Shown one piece after another: positions 34,595 to 44,067 of a stretch of DNA of 64,000 nucleotides. The stretch's first letter is position 1, and the number at the start of each line of letters is the position of its first letter. A model generated the notes under the pieces. It ran no database searches and had not been told where the DNA came from. It saw only the letters and a program-made list of their open reading frames with translations. The stretch spans positions 191,030-255,029 of the forward strand of contig CAWGKC010000003.1 in the NCBI GenBank assembly GCA_963823105.1, written 5' to 3'. The position numbers were made by a program, and so were the translations under genes. The stretch is from JAJYKC01 sp963823105 (GTDB taxonomy: Bacteria; Acidobacteriota; Terriglobia; Bryobacterales; Bryobacteraceae).

Positions 34595-35421
34595 GTGGGG
34601 CGGTGGGCGGTGTTGTGGCTGGCGGTGGCGGGTGCGGCGAGGGGGCAGGCGATACGATTCGACGCGGTTCCGCAGGGGACGATCCGGGCGAACCTCGAGG
34701 CGGCTCCCGAGAAGAACGCCGGACGGGAGGCGGAGGTGCGGGCGCTGTTTGAACGGGCGGGGTGCGCGGGGGAGGCGCTGACGGAGCAGGCGGTGAAGCA
34801 CGCCAAATGGCCGAATGTGATCTGCACAATGGCGGGAACGGGGGATGGGGAGATCGTGATCGGCGCGCACTACGATTTCGTGGAGCGGGGCAAGGGGGTG
34901 GTGGATAACTGGACGGGGGCGTCGCTGCTGCCGAGTTTGTACGAAAGCTTGAAAGCCTTGCCGAGGAAGCACACGCTGGTTTTCGTCGCGTTCACGGACG
35001 AGGAGTTGGGATTGGTGGGATCGAGATTTTATGTGAAGGCGCTGGGCAAGGAGGGGCTGAACCGGATCGCGGCGATGGCGATCTGGATTCGCTGGGGACG
35101 TCGCCGACGAAGATGGAATTGACGCGGGCCGATCCGGGGCTGGCGCGCGGGTTGGCGACGGTGGCGCAGGCGTTGAAGCTGCCGTTGGGGGTGATGAACG
35201 TACACTTGGTGGGGCGTTCGGACTCCGATTCATTTCAGGACCGGAATGTTCCGGCGATCGTGGTGCATTCGCTGACGCAGGCGACGTTTCCGATTCTGCA
35301 TTCGAGCGCGGACCGGATAGAGGCGGTGAATTTCCGGGATTACTACGACAGCTTTGTACTGGTGGCGGGGTACCTCGCGTATCTGGACGGGACGCTGGGA
35401 GGTGCGCGGAACCGCCGGTGA
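34595..35421 (+). CDS. M28-family metallopeptidase (one frame break)
   Basis: About 275 aa after repairing a frame break near 35082. A signal peptide (WAVLWLAVAGAARGQA) precedes the domain. Zinc and catalytic residues are visible in order: IGAHYDFVERG (His), GVVDNWTGA (Asp), AFTDEELGLVGS (Glu-Glu), LDSLGTSPTKME (Asp, in the shifted frame) and PAIVVHSLTQ (His). The family comprises periplasmic or secreted aminopeptidases and glutaminyl-cyclase-like enzymes. GTG 34595 starts the reading. As sequenced, translation would stop at about 35120 and lose two metal ligands, so correctness of the read decides whether the enzyme is active. Confidence 0.85.
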
Positions 35422-35554
35422 AGGGTTCGATGGTGGCCGCAAGGCACCGCATTGGTGCTTTTGAGGTCCGCGGCGCCTAGGGGAGCGTAGGCGATTCATG
35501 TGTTTAGCCATGGCCACCAGACTGCCTTAGGAAAGGCGTGGATTGGAGGTGGTT

Positions 35555-36109
35555 ATGAAAAAGGGTTTCTCGATGAGGGCTAAGAGGATGTTGGCGCCGG
35601 CCGCGCTGGCGGTGGCGATGTTCGCATTCAGCCCCGCGCTGGCGCTGGCCGCCGAACACGGTGGCGGACGAGGCGGGCATGGCGGGGGATTCAGTGGCGG
35701 GCGTTCCGGTGGCGGCGGAGGCCGTGGAAACTACGGCGGCGGGCGTTCCGGTGGCGGCGGAGGCCGGAGCTATAGTGGCGGGGGCGGGTACGGCGGGGGT
35801 GGACGCGGATACAGCGGCGGGCGCGGGTACGGCGGCGGCGGAAACTACGGCGGGCGTGGATATGGCGGCGGACGCGGATATGAAGGTGGCTGGGGCCACG
35901 GCTACGGCGGCGGACGGGGCTACCATGGCGGCGACGACCGGTTCGAAGGGCGCGGATACGGCTGGGGGGGCTATGGTTACGGCGGGGGCATCTATGTGGG
36001 GCCGGGCTACGGGTATGCGGCGCCGGCATGCGACCCGGCGGGTTTCTATGACAGAGTGGGCAACTGGCACCCGTATCCGGGTTGCGTGCCGCCGGGCTAC
36101 GGATACTGA
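35555..36109 (+). CDS. glycine-rich exported protein
   Basis: A 184-aa protein. GGAGGT lies 4 nt before ATG 35555. The signal peptide ends SPALALAAEH. Residues about 35-135 are tandem, imperfect repeats of GGGRSGGGGGRGNYGGG and SGGRGYGGGGNYGG type, rich in Gly, Tyr and Arg. The C-terminus is non-repetitive with a Cys pair (APACDPAGFYDRVGNWHPYP, then GCVPPGYGY). Such Gly/Tyr-rich proteins may be structural or phase-separating envelope components. No enzymatic domain is present. It is unlinked to neighbours. Confidence 0.72.
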   Translation: MKKGFSMRAKRMLAPAALAVAMFAFSPALALAAEHGGGRGGHGGGFSGGRSGGGGGRGNYGGGRSGGGGGRSYSGGGGYGGGGRGYSGGRGYGGGGNYGGRGYGGGRGYEGGWGHGYGGGRGYHGGDDRFEGRGYGWGGYGYGGGIYVGPGYGYAAPACDPAGFYDRVGNWHPYPGCVPPGYGY

Positions 36110-36169
36110 GGTGGCCGGAGCGTTGGCGCCGTCGCTCGGAGGGCCGGCCGGTTGGCCCTTCGAAAGCTT

Positions 36170-36394
36170 CTAGGCGATGGATGGCACTTCAACCGGCCTT
36201 CGATCGCGACGGCGGATGGCGAGCAGGGACCGGGTGAGGATGAGTATCTGCGCGATCGCCAACGCCGTCACGATCGTTATGAGAGTTAGTACAATCCTCA
36301 CCGGCGCGAGACAGATCACGTCCAGGTTATTCCAGATCGCGTGGATGTTACGATCTACCGGAGAAGCATGATCGAGAAGTACTGGAGATTCCAA
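36170..36394 (-). CDS. possible small membrane protein
   Basis: A 74-aa frame with a strong hydrophobic helix (VRIVLTLITIVTALAIAQIL) and a basic C-terminus (LAIRRRDRRPVE). There is no clear ribosome binding site, and the true start may be internal. It lies opposite a 280-bp gap between the Gly-rich gene and the DUF2283 gene. Its reality is uncertain. Confidence 0.28.
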   Translation of the reverse strand: MESPVLLDHASPVDRNIHAIWNNLDVICLAPVRIVLTLITIVTALAIAQILILTRSLLAIRRRDRRPVEVPSIA

Positions 36395-36591
36395 TGAAGG
36401 TCAAATACGATCCCAGGGTGGATGTGCTGAGCATTTCGCTGAGCGATGGATTGGTCGAGGAGAGCGACGAGTCGAGGCCGGGGGTGGTTCTCGATTACGA
36501 CAAGGACGGGAATGTGGTGGGGATCGAGATCTTGCAGGCTTCGAAGAGGATGGAGAATCCGATGGCGATGGAGTACGCGATCGCGGGGTAG
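36394..36591 (+). CDS. DUF2283 protein
   Basis: A 65-aa protein matching DUF2283 along its whole length: MKVKYDPRVDVLSISLSDGL, then VVLDYDKDGNVVGIEILQAS and KRMENP near the end. These tiny proteins often sit next to DUF4258 proteins in a TA-like pair. No DUF4258 gene is found upstream; the preceding 200 bp contain only stop-ridden frames. Function is unknown. The start ATG has GGAGATTCCA 10 nt before it. Confidence 0.82.
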   Translation: MKVKYDPRVDVLSISLSDGLVEESDESRPGVVLDYDKDGNVVGIEILQASKRMENPMAMEYAIAG

Positions 36592-36678
36592 GCGGATCGC
36601 GGGCGAACAGGGGGACGCGGCGCGCTTGGCGCGGTTGGGTGTATAGTGCTCACTGAACCTGCCGCTTACCGAACCACT

Positions 36679-37707
36679 ATGCTCGCTCTACATATGAACG
36701 CTTCGATCGTCGTGACTGCCGCGGTGCTGCTGGCCGGATGCTCCAGCGGTCCCGCACCGGAACCCGCCGCCAAGACGAAAGGCGTGGGCACGATTGTCCG
36801 GCTCGACCCGGCGCTCGATGCGCTGGTTCCGAAGGACGCCGTCATTGAAAAAGTTGGTGGAGGATTTCAGTTCACCGAAGGGCCGCTGTGGCGCCCGGAC
36901 GGGACGCTCTGGTTCAGCGACGTGACCGGCAACGTGGTGCGGTCGATTACGCCGGAGGGCGCGGTGCGGGTGTTGATCGAGAACGCGGGCGGTGTGACGA
37001 ATGCGCCCCCTGGATCGTTCATCGGGCCGAACGCGATGATCGCGGATAAGGACGGCTACGTGCTGCTGTGCCAGCATACCAATCGCCGGATCGTGCGGCT
37101 GGACAAGGATCTGAAGCAGACGGTGTATCTCGACAATTTCGAGGGCAAGAAGTTTAACAGCCCGAACGATCTGGTGTACAAATCCGACGGCGCTCTCTAT
37201 TTCACGGATCCGCCTTACGGCCTCCTGAAGCAGGATGAGGATCCCGCGAAAGAGCTGAAGTTCAATGGCGTCTTCCGGTATGCGAACGGCAAGTTACAGG
37301 CGATTATCAAAGACCTTTCGCGGCCCAACGGCATTGCATTCTCGCCCGACGAGAAGACTTTGTATATCTCGAATTCGGACGCGAAGCACAAAGTATGGAT
37401 GCGTTACGACGTCAACGCCGATGGCACGGTATCGAATGGCAGGGTCTTCGCGGATGTTACGGCGGAGACGGAGCCGGGACTGCCGGACGGGATGAAGGTG
37501 GACTCGCTGGGCAACCTGTATGGGAGCGGGCCGGGCGGCACTTGGGTGTTTTCGCCGAGTGGGAAACACCTGGGAACGATCAAGCCGGGCGAGGTGCCGG
37601 CGAACTGCGCCTGGGCCGAGGATGGCAAGACTCTCTACATCACGGCGACCACGAGCGTTTACCGCATCCGGCTCGCCGTGGCGGGCGAGAAGCCGCTGTA
37701 TCGATAG
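36679..37707 (+). CDS. SMP-30/gluconolactonase-like lipoprotein
   Basis: A 342-aa exported protein with a lipobox (VLLAGC, near residue 22), so it is predicted to be membrane-anchored. The mature part is a six-bladed SMP-30/gluconolactonase/LRE propeller: FTEGPLWRPDGTLWFSDVTG carries the first metal Glu, FNSPNDLVYKSDGALYFTDP the Asn, and PNGIAFSPDEKTLYISNSD the remaining ligand region. The enzymes hydrolyse sugar lactones in a metal-dependent way. ATG 36679 and 36694 are both possible starts, neither with a strong ribosome site. The ABM gene follows 20 bp downstream on the same strand. Confidence 0.87.
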   Translation: MLALHMNASIVVTAAVLLAGCSSGPAPEPAAKTKGVGTIVRLDPALDALVPKDAVIEKVGGGFQFTEGPLWRPDGTLWFSDVTGNVVRSITPEGAVRVLIENAGGVTNAPPGSFIGPNAMIADKDGYVLLCQHTNRRIVRLDKDLKQTVYLDNFEGKKFNSPNDLVYKSDGALYFTDPPYGLLKQDEDPAKELKFNGVFRYANGKLQAIIKDLSRPNGIAFSPDEKTLYISNSDAKHKVWMRYDVNADGTVSNGRVFADVTAETEPGLPDGMKVDSLGNLYGSGPGGTWVFSPSGKHLGTIKPGEVPANCAWAEDGKTLYITATTSVYRIRLAVAGEKPLYR

Positions 37708-37727
37708 CAGTAACCGGCGAGGAAATT

Positions 37728-38127
37728 ATGAAGCGACGAAGTTACTTGAAGACGATGTTGGCGGCGTGGGCGGGGCTGGGCGCGGCAAGCGCGCAGACGA
37801 AGCACCCGGAATCCGGTTGTGCTGTACGTGGATATGGCGGTCGATCCGGCCAAGGAGACGGAAATGGCGACTAACTATCACACGATCTTCCGGCCCGCGG
37901 CGGTGAAATTCCCCGGCTATGTCGATTTGAAGATCGTGAAACTGAGGAAGACGCTGCAGGGCTCGGCGCCGGCGGGCATGAACTATCGCTTTCAGCTTAC
38001 GTATGAGAGCGAGGAAGCGCGCCAGAAGTGGGTCGATTCCGACATCCACAAGAGGGTGTGGCCGACGATTGAGAAGACCTTGACAGATCGGAAGAACTAC
38101 ACGGTTCTTCTTTGCGACGCGATTTAG
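37728..38127 (+). CDS. Tat-exported ABM-like (antibiotic biosynthesis monooxygenase fold) protein (one frame break)
   Basis: About 132 aa after a repair near 37810. The start MKRRSYLKTMLAAWAGLGAA is a twin-arginine signal (RRSYLK). The mature part reads VVLYVDMAVDPAKETEMATN, then YHTIFRPAAVKFPGYVDLKI and a TYESEEARQKWVDSD helix. This is the dimeric alpha-beta barrel of the ABM/Dabb type that binds hydrophobic substrates or oxidises quinones. GAGGAA lies 5 nt before the ATG. It converges with the bicupin gene, overlapping it by 4 bp at the stop codons. Confidence 0.68.
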
Positions 38128-39009
38128 CGATCTTGCCCGCGGGCGCCGACGACTTCGGTATCGATCACGCCTTTCTCGGTGGTGATCCCGATGATCATGA
38201 ACTCGAGTTCCTGCGGCCCGCTGTTGAAGGAGTGCGGTTCGTTCAATAGAACGGGAACCGCGTCGCCTTTGTGGATCTCGGCGGTTTCGCCCGCGACGGT
38301 GGCTTCGCCGCCGCCGTTCAGCACATAGTAAACTTCTTCGACGTGCTGGTGGCGATGAAGGCCATCGGAAGCTCCGGCGGGGATTAAGAGATGATCCACA
38401 TACGACCAGTTCGTCAGGAAAACGTCCGGATCGAGAGCGCGCCGGTATTGGACGGTTCCCGTGCCTCCGTGATAGTTCGCGATGGGACGGAGTAGCTTGT
38501 CGATCCAGATTCATCGTCATGAAGACGGGAATGGGATCTTTCTGCGCGACATCGGTGCGGGCGTCATTGAGATTGAATGCGTCGTAGTGGCCTTTGATGG
38601 AGGCCACATTGATGTTCATGAACTCGACCGGCTTGTTGGAAGGGTTGTAGATGGCGTGAGAATGCCCCATGCGGGTGGGCGCGCCGACGGTTCCTTTGAG
38701 AACCGACGTACGGCCGTCGATGGTGAACTCGGCCTCTCCGTCGAAGATGACGAACATCTCTTCGCAGGTGTTGTGGAAGTGGTGGCCTACGCCGCCGCCG
38801 GGCATGATCTGGCAGCGATGGATGAAATTCAGGGGCACGTTCATGGACGTGGCGGGCATGAGGACTTCGCAGGCCATGTCGCCCGCGCTGTTATGCGACC
38901 GGCCGCGCGTGTATTTCGATGGATCGGTATGTCCGATGCGCTGGGCGAGAGGGTCGCGGGCCAGGAGCGGAATCGCGGTTACGAACATCAGGAGCGGCAG
39001 CTTGTTCAT
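38124..39009 (-). CDS. exported bicupin protein (one frame break)
   Basis: About 294 aa after repairing a frame break near 38497. Signal peptide MNKLPLLMFVTAIPLLA. The first cupin has GGGVGHHFHNTCEEMFVIFD and MGHSHAIYNPSN, with metal-type histidines. The second has GLHRHQHVEEVYYVLNGGGE and EPHSFNSG. Two intact cupin barrels with His/Glu metal ligands suggest a dioxygenase, isomerase or sugar-binding role; the substrate is unknown. It converges on the ABM gene, and the divergent ThuA-like gene starts 88 bp away, so the three form a small exported-protein cluster. Confidence 0.78.
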
Positions 39010-39096
39010 GGCGATGTGTCCGAAATCATATCGCACTCCGCGGATTGACTTGCCCCGCGGGAGCGCATAGAATTCCACGCAGCGGGTGCTTACCAA

Positions 39097-39907
39097 ATGA
39101 TTTCACGGAGATCTCTTCTTCAGGCGGCGGGCGCGGGAGCGCTGGGCGCTTCTTCCAATGCGCAGCCGGGCGGAAAGCGCGTGCTGGCGCTGATTGGCGA
39201 CCGCTATCACAACGCGGACTACATTCGGGTGGCGCTGGATCGAGTGTGGGACGGACTCGGCGTGACGGTCGATTACACGATCGATTACGGCCAGCTCTCG
39301 CGCGAGGCGCTCAAGAATTACCAGCTCTTTGTCTGCCTGCGCGATGGCATGATCTGGCCGGACGGATATTCGGGACCCGACGCGTACCCTTATCAACAGG
39401 GTCTCGAAAATCGAGGCGATGCTTCCGAGCCGAAGTCCCGGAATTGGCTTAAGGAGGAACAGGCGCTGGCGCTCAAGGATTTCGTGACCGCGGGCAACGG
39501 ATTTTATTCTTTGCACAACAACAGCCACGTTTCGCTGTCATCGAAAACCTATCGCGAGGTGATGGGCGGCGCCTACATTGGCCATCCCGAACTGCGGCCG
39601 TTCAAGGTGCGGGTGGTGAACAACTCGCATCCCATCACACAGGGCGTACACGATTTCGTGGTGACCGACGAGCAGCACTACGTGGAGTACGACAAGGACA
39701 GGAAGAACATTCTGCTGGAGGCCGAGAACATCGACGGCCTGACGTTTCGAGAATCTCGGCACGAAATCCATTTCCGGATGGGCGTACGAATACGGACGCG
39801 GGCGCGTCGTCTTCACCGCCGCCGGCCACACGATTCACGCGCTGTGGAATCCCGAATACGTGAAGCTACAGAAGCGCGCAGTTCAATGGCTGCTGAAAGA
39901 GATCTGA
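39097..39907 (+). CDS. Tat-exported ThuA-like protein (one frame break)
   Basis: About 269 aa after repairing a frame break near 39760. The start MISRRSLLQAAGAGALGASS is a twin-arginine signal. The domain is ThuA/type I glutamine-amidotransferase-like: KRVLALIGDRYHNADYIRVA, then YQLFVCLRDGMIWPDGYSG, GNGFYSLHNNSH and SHPITQGVHDFVVTDEQHY. After the break it continues GWAYEYGRGRVVFTAAGHTI and ends WLLKEI. ThuA-type proteins act in trehalose or other sugar utilisation, but their reaction is not settled. It is transcribed divergently from the bicupin gene. Confidence 0.8.
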
Positions 39908-39947
39908 TCGTTGACGCGGGGAGAGCGGGCGCGGCGGCGCGCGCGGG

Positions 39948-42900
39948 TTAGGCGACGGCGGGTTCGGAGACTTCCGGGGAGGCGGCGGTGAAGTAGGCGC
40001 AGTCGGGGTGGTGGAAGACGAGGGCGCTGACGCTGGCTTCGGGGTCCATCATCATTTCCTCGGTGAGGTGGACGCCGATGTCTTCGGGGCGGAGGAGATC
40101 GAAGAGCGGGCGCTGGTCGTCGAGGTTGGGGCAGGCGGGGTAGCCGAAGCTGTAGCGGTTGCCGCGGTAGCGCGAGGTGAAGCGGTCGTGCATGGTCATG
40201 GACGGAGGGTCGGGGAAGCCCCAATCCTCGCGGATGCGGCGGTGCAGCCATTCGGCGCAGCCTTCGGCGGTTTCGATGGCGAGGGCCTGGAGGGCGTGGG
40301 CTTTGAAGAACTCGCCGGCTTGTTTCGCTTCTTCCGATTTCTGGCGGATGCCGGAGCCGGCGGTGACGACGAACATGGCGATGTGGTCGCGTTGGCCATC
40401 TTCGCCGTCGAGGACGTAATCGCTCAAGCAGAGGCCGTCGGGGCGGGGTTGGCGGCCGAAGCGGAAGGTGTGGAGCGGCGAGTCGCCGTTGGGTGAGAAG
40501 AGGTGAATGGCGTTGCCTTCGCGGACGGCGGGGAAGAATTGCCAGACGGCTTTGACGGATAGGAACGACGCGGCCCAGTCCTTGACCTCTTCGACGTCGC
40601 GATGGAGTTTGAGGGCTTTGGGGTCGCGCTGGGCGAGGAGGTCTTCGAACTTACCCTGGCCTTTGAAGCCGAGGTGGTGGCCGTAGAGCATGGCGGGGTT
40701 GACGTAGCTCCAAAGCTCGGCGAGATCGGGGACGGCGCGGATGCGGCGGTCGAGATACGGCGCGGCGGGGATGGGGATGTTGACGCGGACCTTCGAGCTG
40801 CGGGCTTCCGACACCGGGACGGGCGCGGCGGCGGCGGGCGCGGTTTCGACAGCGGGCGCGGTGAAGGTGTGCGAGGCGAGCGTGGCTTCGCGGCTGGCGG
40901 GGTCCATGAGATCGTTCATGAGGCGCAGGCCGGTCATGGCGTCTTTGGCGTAGAGAGTGGGCGCGGCGTAGGCGGGGCCGATGCGGGTTTTGGTGAATTT
41001 TTCCGAGAGCGCCGCGCCGCCGACGAGGAGCGGGACATCGATGCCGGCATCGCGCATATCGCCGCCGGTGAGGATCATCTGTTGCGCGCTTTTGACGAGC
41101 AGGCCGGAGAGGCCGATGGCGTCGGGGCGATGCACGCGGAAGGCGCGAATGATGTCTTCGGAGGGGACTTTGATGCCGAGGTTGACGACTTGATAGCCGT
41201 TGTTCGAGAGGATGATCTCGACGAGATTTTTGCCGATGTCGTGGACGTCGCCCTTGACGGTGGCGAGGACGATGGTGCCGCGGGAGGCGGTGTCGGCCTT
41301 CTCCATGAACTGCTCGAGATGACCGACCGCGGCTTTCATCGCTTCGGCCGATTGCAGGACTTCGGCGACGATCAGTTCGTTGTTATTGAAGAGGCGGCCG
41401 ACCTCCGCCATGCCGGCCATGAGCGGGCCGTTGACGATGTCGAGCGGGGCTGCGCCTTCGGCGCGCTTGAGGTCGAGGTCGGCGATGAGGCCGTCCTTGG
41501 TGCCTTCGATGATGTAGTTGGCGAGGCGCTGGTCGAGCGGGACATCGGCCGATTGTTTCTTCTCGCGCTTGCCGGTTTTGCGGAAGTGGTCGGTGATGGC
41601 GGCGATGTGGAACTGGTTGACGGCGATTTTTTCTTCGCGCGATTGGGCGCGCCAGTCTTCGGGGGCGGAGCGGAGGAGATCGTGGCTGGGATGATCGGCG
41701 GGGACGGCGGCGGGAGGGGTGTTGAAGAGAAGATGCTCGGCGAGGCGGCGCTCGTGTTCGGGGATGGAGGCGTAGCGCTCCAGCTTTTCGGCGTTGACGA
41801 TGGCGAGGTCGAGGCCGGCTTTGGTGGCGTAATAAAGGAAGACGGAGTTGACCACTTCGCGGGCGGCGGCGGGAAGGCCGAAGCTGACGTTGGAGACGCC
41901 GAGGATGGTTTTGACGAAGGGGATTTCGCTTTTGATGAGGCGGATGGCTTCGATGGTTTCGACCGCCCCGCCGACGTAGTTCTCGTCGCCGGTGGCGCAG
42001 GGGAAGACCAGCGGATCGATGACGATGTCCTCGGGCGGGATGCCGTATTTATTGGAGAGCAGATCGACGGAGCGGCGGGCGACGGCAAGTTTGCGGTCGC
42101 GGGTGAAGGCTTGGGCTTGTAGTTTGTCCTCGTCGATAGTGCCGCAGACGAGCGCGGCGCCGTAGGCTTTGGCGAGCGGGGCGATGCGCTCGAATTTCTC
42201 CTCGCCGTCTTCGAGGTTGACGGAGTTAATGATGCTCTTGCCCTGGCAGTAAGTGAGGGCGAGCTCCACCGCGGCGGGGTCGGTGGTGTCGATCATGATG
42301 GGGGCTTTGGTTTTGCGGATGAGCTTTTCGTAGAAGACGGGGATGTCGGCGATTTCGTCGCGGTCTGTCGATTGGAGGCAGACGTCGACGATGTGCGCGC
42401 CGTTGCGGATTTGCCAGCGGGCGATCTCGGTGGCCTCCTCCCATTTCTCGGCGGCGACCATGTTTTTGAAGAGGCGGGAGCCGATGACGTTGGTGCGCTC
42501 GCCGACGATGAGAGGGCGGTTGGAATCCTCCGCTTCGACAAGCTCGATGCCGGAATAGTAGGCGCGGTGAGAGTTGGGTTTGGGTTGGCGCGGAGGCTTG
42601 CCTTGCACCATTTGGGCGATGGCGCGGATGTGGGCGGGAGTGGTTCCGCAGCAGCCGCCGACGAGGTTGAGCCAGCCGTGGACGGCGAATTTTTCAAGCT
42701 GGGAGGCGAGCGAATCCGGGGTTTCGAGATAGAGGCCGTCTTCGTTGGGAAGGCCGGCGTTGGGGTAGCAGGAGATGCGCGTGGGGGCAAGCTCATGGAG
42801 GGTGCGGATGTGATCCGTCATGAGGTCGGGGCCGGTGGCGCAGTTGAGGCCGATGGAGAGCAGCTCGACGTGGGCGAGGGAGGCCCAGAGGGCGTCGGCG

Positions 42901-43529
42901 GTTTGACCGGCGAGCATGGTGCCGGTAGGTTCGATGGTGCCGGAGACCATGGTGGGGATGCGGATGCCACGCTCGGTTTGGAGGCGGCGGAGGGCGAGGA
43001 GGGCGGCTTTGATGTTGCGGGTGTCCTGGGCGGTTTCGATCAGGACGATGTCGGCGCCGCCATCGAGGAGGCCGCGCGCGGAGTCGTAATAATCGGCTTG
43101 TAGTTGGGCGAGGGTGACGTTGCGGGTGACGGTGACCGAGCGCGTGGTGGGACCCATCGAGCCGGCGACGAAGCGGGGCTTGGCGGGCGTGGAGAATTCG
43201 TCCGCCGCCTGGCGGGCGAGGCGGGCGGCGTGGAGGTTGATCTCGTAGGCTTTGGAGGCGATGTCGTATTCGCCGAGCGAGACGCCGTTGGCGTTGAAGG
43301 AATTGGTTTCGACGATGTCGGCGCCGGCTTCGTAGTAAGCGCGGTGGATGTCGAGGATGACGTCGGGGCGGGAGAGGACGAGATAGTCGTTGCAGCCTTC
43401 GAGCGCGGGTCCGCCGAAATCGGCGGCGGTGAGGTTGCGCTGTTGGATCATGGTGCCCATGGCGCCGTCGAGCACGAGGATGCGGGAGGCGAGGGAATCT
43501 TCGAGCGATTGCTGGCGCGTGCGATCCAA
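39948..43529 (-). CDS. metH: cobalamin-dependent methionine synthase
   Basis: A complete 1193-aa MetH, transferring methyl from methyl-tetrahydrofolate via cobalamin to homocysteine. Four modules are present. The homocysteine domain has GLNCATGPDLM and NLVGGCCGTTPAHI, supplying the zinc cysteines. The pterin domain (about 345-600) includes IVDVCLQSTDRDEIADI. The B12 domain has VKGDVHDIGKNLVEIILSNN (DxHxxG, about residue 750) and a GLSGLLVKS strand. The activation domain (about 900-1180) ends before SALVFHHPDCAYF. The start is TTG 43529 with AGGA upstream. A 180-bp diverged copy of its 5' end lies at 44841-45023, in the TA island next door. Confidence 0.95.
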   Translation of the reverse strand: MDRTRQQSLEDSLASRILVLDGAMGTMIQQRNLTAADFGGPALEGCNDYLVLSRPDVILDIHRAYYEAGADIVETNSFNANGVSLGEYDIASKAYEINLHAARLARQAADEFSTPAKPRFVAGSMGPTTRSVTVTRNVTLAQLQADYYDSARGLLDGGADIVLIETAQDTRNIKAALLALRRLQTERGIRIPTMVSGTIEPTGTMLAGQTADALWASLAHVELLSIGLNCATGPDLMTDHIRTLHELAPTRISCYPNAGLPNEDGLYLETPDSLASQLEKFAVHGWLNLVGGCCGTTPAHIRAIAQMVQGKPPRQPKPNSHRAYYSGIELVEAEDSNRPLIVGERTNVIGSRLFKNMVAAEKWEEATEIARWQIRNGAHIVDVCLQSTDRDEIADIPVFYEKLIRKTKAPIMIDTTDPAAVELALTYCQGKSIINSVNLEDGEEKFERIAPLAKAYGAALVCGTIDEDKLQAQAFTRDRKLAVARRSVDLLSNKYGIPPEDIVIDPLVFPCATGDENYVGGAVETIEAIRLIKSEIPFVKTILGVSNVSFGLPAAAREVVNSVFLYYATKAGLDLAIVNAEKLERYASIPEHERRLAEHLLFNTPPAAVPADHPSHDLLRSAPEDWRAQSREEKIAVNQFHIAAITDHFRKTGKREKKQSADVPLDQRLANYIIEGTKDGLIADLDLKRAEGAAPLDIVNGPLMAGMAEVGRLFNNNELIVAEVLQSAEAMKAAVGHLEQFMEKADTASRGTIVLATVKGDVHDIGKNLVEIILSNNGYQVVNLGIKVPSEDIIRAFRVHRPDAIGLSGLLVKSAQQMILTGGDMRDAGIDVPLLVGGAALSEKFTKTRIGPAYAAPTLYAKDAMTGLRLMNDLMDPASREATLASHTFTAPAVETAPAAAAPVPVSEARSSKVRVNIPIPAAPYLDRRIRAVPDLAELWSYVNPAMLYGHHLGFKGQGKFEDLLAQRDPKALKLHRDVEEVKDWAASFLSVKAVWQFFPAVREGNAIHLFSPNGDSPLHTFRFGRQPRPDGLCLSDYVLDGEDGQRDHIAMFVVTAGSGIRQKSEEAKQAGEFFKAHALQALAIETAEGCAEWLHRRIREDWGFPDPPSMTMHDRFTSRYRGNRYSFGYPACPNLDDQRPLFDLLRPEDIGVHLTEEMMMDPEASVSALVFHHPDCAYFTAASPEVSEPAVA

Positions 43530-43638
43530 AGGGAAGTCCTGGAGGTAAAGACGGACGGGTGGAAAAAACGCCCGGTAGTTCTATTGTAACGGAAGGGTGC
43601 GGGGGGGCGGTACGTTTCGCCGCGTCCCTTCTCCACTG

Positions 43639-43758
43639 CTAAATCGGCGCGAGCGCGGATTTCTTCGCGCGGCCGAGGGCCACCCGTTTGGCTAGCGCCT
43701 CGCGGATGCCTGGATGGGAAACGGCCAAGGTGCTAGAATCGATCTTGACATGCGCCAC
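43639..43758 (-). CDS. possible 39-aa ORF divergent from higB
   Basis: GTG 43758 opens a frame reading VAHVKIDSSTLAVSHPGIRE followed by ALAKRVALGRAKKSALAPI and TAG. Codon choice is like that of real genes. The start codon lies inside the 14-bp palindrome at 43752, which also serves higB. It may be a truncated antitoxin or leader peptide. There is no Shine-Dalgarno. Confidence 0.27.
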   Translation of the reverse strand: MAHVKIDSSTLAVSHPGIREALAKRVALGRAKKSALAPI

Positions 43759-43765
43759 GTGGCGC
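43745..43765 (+). promoter_or_regulatory. promoter/operator of higBA
   Basis: TTGACA (43745-43750) is followed at once by GCGCCACGTGGCGC (43752-43765), a perfect 14-bp palindrome that fills the spacer. HigA-type antitoxins repress their own promoter by binding such palindromes. A good -10 is not obvious. Confidence 0.5.
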
Positions 43766-43778
43766 GTTACGGTCCGGG

Positions 43779-44054
43779 ATGATTCGGACGATCCGCCATA
43801 AGGGTTTGAAACGGCTTTTTGAACAGGACGACCCGAGTGGAGTAAACCCGGAACATGTCCGCAAGCTGAGGAATATTCTGGCGACGCTTCACGCCGCCCG
43901 AACCGTCGCCCACATGGATTTGCCAGGGTTCCGGTTGCATCCGCTCAAAGGAGCGTCTAAAGGCTTTTGGGCGGTTACCGTACGCGCCAACTGGCGAGTG
44001 ATTTTCCGCTTTGACGGCGGCGCTGAGGACGTCGATTATGTCGATTACCACTGA
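43779..44054 (+). CDS. higB: HigB-type toxin (RelE superfamily)
   Basis: A 91-aa ribosome-dependent mRNA interferase of the HigB branch. MIRTIRHKGLKRLFEQDDPS, then RKLRNILATLHAARTVAHMD and PLKGASKGFWAVTVRANWRV IFRF are the family pattern; the Lys/Arg and aromatic residues of the last part form the active face. It cleaves translated mRNA at the ribosomal A site. Toxin-first order with the antitoxin 13 bp downstream is the classic host-inhibition-of-growth arrangement. Both genes look intact, so this is the best candidate for a functional TA pair in the window besides VapBC. Confidence 0.9.
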   Translation: MIRTIRHKGLKRLFEQDDPSGVNPEHVRKLRNILATLHAARTVAHMDLPGFRLHPLKGASKGFWAVTVRANWRVIFRFDGGAEDVDYVDYH

Positions 44055-44067
44055 AAGGAACACGCCG

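Noticed and set aside
35690..35960. Regular repeats as a CRISPR array
   Set aside because: They are in-frame Gly-rich codons of an exported protein without constant repeats or unique spacers.
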